Positions 4,637 to 5,819 of a stretch of DNA of 5,819 bases are shown piece by piece (position 1 is the stretch's first letter; every line of letters starts with the position of its first letter). The DNA is from Candidatus Saccharimonadia bacterium (GTDB taxonomy: Bacteria > Patescibacteriota > Saccharimonadia > Saccharimonadales > 2-12-FULL-41-12). The stretch is from assembly GCA_023263015.1 (NCBI GenBank), contig JALQXV010000111.1, forward strand, positions 1 to 5,819. Reading direction: 5' to 3'. A model generated the notes under the pieces. It made no database searches and had not been told where the DNA came from. It saw only the letters and a program-made list of their open reading frames with translations. The translations under genes were made by a program, and so were the position numbers.

Positions 4637-5819
4637 CTACATTTTTTCTTTGATTTCGTTAATTATGTCACGCAATTCAGCGGCTCGTTCAAATTGCAGG
4701 TTAGCAGATGCCATTTCCATTTGAGAAGTCAGGTCACGCACTAAGTGCTTATATTCATCTTTTGGAACTTTTTTAAGATCGAGTTTTGGCTTTTCACTAT
4801 CAGGCATATCTGGACGTATACCTTTATCAATAGCCTTCGCAATGCCCTCAGGAGTTATTCCGTGCTCTTTATTGTATTGCTCCTGAATAGTGCGACGGCG
4901 ATTTGTTTCGTCAATCGTACGCTGCATACTGCCAGTAATCTTATCGGCATACATAATAACGCGTCCTTCAACGTGACGAGCTGCACGCCCAACTGTCTGC
5001 ACCAACGCCTGTTCGCTACGCAGGAAACCCTCTTTGTCGGCATCTAAAATTGCCACAAGACTTACTTCCGGCAAGTCTAACCCCTCTCGTAGTAGGTTAA
5101 TGCCAACCACGACATCGTACACTCCAAGTCGTAGGTCGCGCAGAATATCCGTTCGATCTAAAGTGTCTACTTCGCTATGTAGATACGTAACTTTAACGTT
5201 AATCTCTTGCAAGTATTCAGTAAGATCCTCAGCCATCCGCTTTGTAAGAGTTGTCACCAAAACTCGTTGATTTTTTTCAATCGTCGCTCGGATTTCTGCA
5301 ATTAAATCATCAACCTGACCATCGACAGGGCGGATTTCTATCGGTGGATCTGTTAATCCGGTTGGCCGAATTAATTGCTGCGCCGGTTCTGGGCTTCTTG
5401 AAAGTTCGTATTCAGCTGGTGTAGCACTGACGTAAATAGCCTGATTAACGTGACGCTCAAACTCCTGAAACGTCAATGGTCGATTGTCTAATGCGCTCGG
5501 CAACCTAAAACCGTGCTCAACCAGCACTTCTTTGCGAGCTCGGTCACCGTTATACATACCGCGAACCTGCGGCATAGTCATATGGCTTTCATCAACCATC
5601 AACAAGTAATCATCAGGGAAATAATCCATAAGTGTGGCCGGTTGTTCACCAGGTTCACGGTTCGTAAGGTAGCGGCTGTAGTTTTCGATTCCTTTAACAA
5701 AACCTGTTTCTTCCAGCATTTCTAAGTCAAACTTTGTGCGCTGCTCTAAGCGTTGAGCTTCTAAAAGTTGGCCGTTATTCCTAAAGAAGCGTAGTCGTTC
5801 ATCAAGTTCATCTTGGATC
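4637..5819 (-). CDS. uvrB: Excinuclease ABC subunit B, 5' part outside window
   Basis: UvrB is the damage-verifying, helicase-like subunit of nucleotide excision repair. It is loaded by UvrA and then recruits UvrC for incision. The window holds the C-terminal 393 residues of a protein usually near 660-700; the frame is open to the window edge, so the first 270-odd residues are missing. In visible order: the motif II region MVDESHMTMPQ (74-84), motif III YVSATPAEYE (129-138), motif IV VLVTTLTKRMAEDLTEYLQE (186-205), motif V GINLLREGLDLPE (239-251) with LDADKEGFLRS (258-268), and motif VI QTVGRAARHVEGRVIMYAD (274-292). The family segment ETNRRRTIQEQYNKEHGITP (304-323) follows, and the UVR motif at about 357-392 (LVRDLTSQMEMASANLQFERAAELRDII), which contacts UvrC, closes the protein. 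The Walker A motif would lie in the missing part. All visible motifs are intact. Its TAG stop is one base from the stop of the convergent hydrolase gene. Confidence 0.98.
   Translation of the reverse strand, partial: IQDELDERLRFFRNNGQLLEAQRLEQRTKFDLEMLEETGFVKGIENYSRYLTNREPGEQPATLMDYFPDDYLLMVDESHMTMPQVRGMYNGDRARKEVLVEHGFRLPSALDNRPLTFQEFERHVNQAIYVSATPAEYELSRSPEPAQQLIRPTGLTDPPIEIRPVDGQVDDLIAEIRATIEKNQRVLVTTLTKRMAEDLTEYLQEINVKVTYLHSEVDTLDRTDILRDLRLGVYDVVVGINLLREGLDLPEVSLVAILDADKEGFLRSEQALVQTVGRAARHVEGRVIMYADKITGSMQRTIDETNRRRTIQEQYNKEHGITPEGIAKAIDKGIRPDMPDSEKPKLDLKKVPKDEYKHLVRDLTSQMEMASANLQFERAAELRDIINEIKEKM

Noticed and set aside
4745..5047. Open frame on the plus strand, 100 codons, hydrophobic start
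   Set aside because: It is antisense to conserved uvrB motifs; its hydrophobic look follows from the complement of charged codons.
1..5819. CRISPR arrays, insertion sequences, tRNA or rRNA genes, phage or toxin-antitoxin modules
   Set aside because: No repeated spacer pattern, transposase motifs, tRNA T-loop sequence or toxin pair was visible; apart from the 134-bp control region the window is filled by the described genes.

Overview
The window looks like a piece of a Patescibacteria (CPR) chromosome, most likely Saccharibacteria (TM7). This rests on recognising the protein style (for example LDAFAHGSSTENSDF in GatA and IECHVQLKTKTKLFAA in GatB), the small tightly overlapped genes, and a short membrane-anchored protein wedged between gatA and gatB. 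No ribosomal RNA or other strict taxonomic marker is present, so the assignment is an inference. TGA acts as a normal stop and the conserved glycines use GGN codons. This argues against the TGA=Gly code of Gracilibacteria and Absconditabacteria.

Layout. Positions 1-3388 on the minus strand hold a four-gene operon transcribed right to left: gatC, gatA, an unnamed single-pass membrane protein, and gatB (its 3' end is cut by the window edge). Every junction overlaps (TAATG, ATGA, GTGA), and strong Shine-Dalgarno sequences precede the third and fourth genes, so translation is probably coupled. GatCAB converts misacylated Glu-tRNAGln and/or Asp-tRNAAsn to the correct aminoacyl-tRNA. Positions 3389-3522 form a 134-bp divergent control region with a plausible promoter in each direction and a perfect 13-bp palindrome over the -35 region of the gat promoter. 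Positions 3523-4635 on the plus strand hold a 370-codon alpha/beta-hydrolase-fold protein of unrecognised subfamily. Its first codons contain a hairpin plus T-tract that looks like an intrinsic terminator. Positions 4637-5819 on the minus strand hold the C-terminal 393 residues of UvrB, convergent with the hydrolase and separated from it by one base.

Most of the window is housekeeping: tRNA-dependent amidation and nucleotide excision repair. I do not see a clearly new multi-gene system. The points that deserve a second look are the membrane protein inside the gat operon, the terminator-like hairpin and possible competing pairing at the start of the hydrolase gene, the palindrome in the divergent promoter region, and the near-leaderless gatC start.
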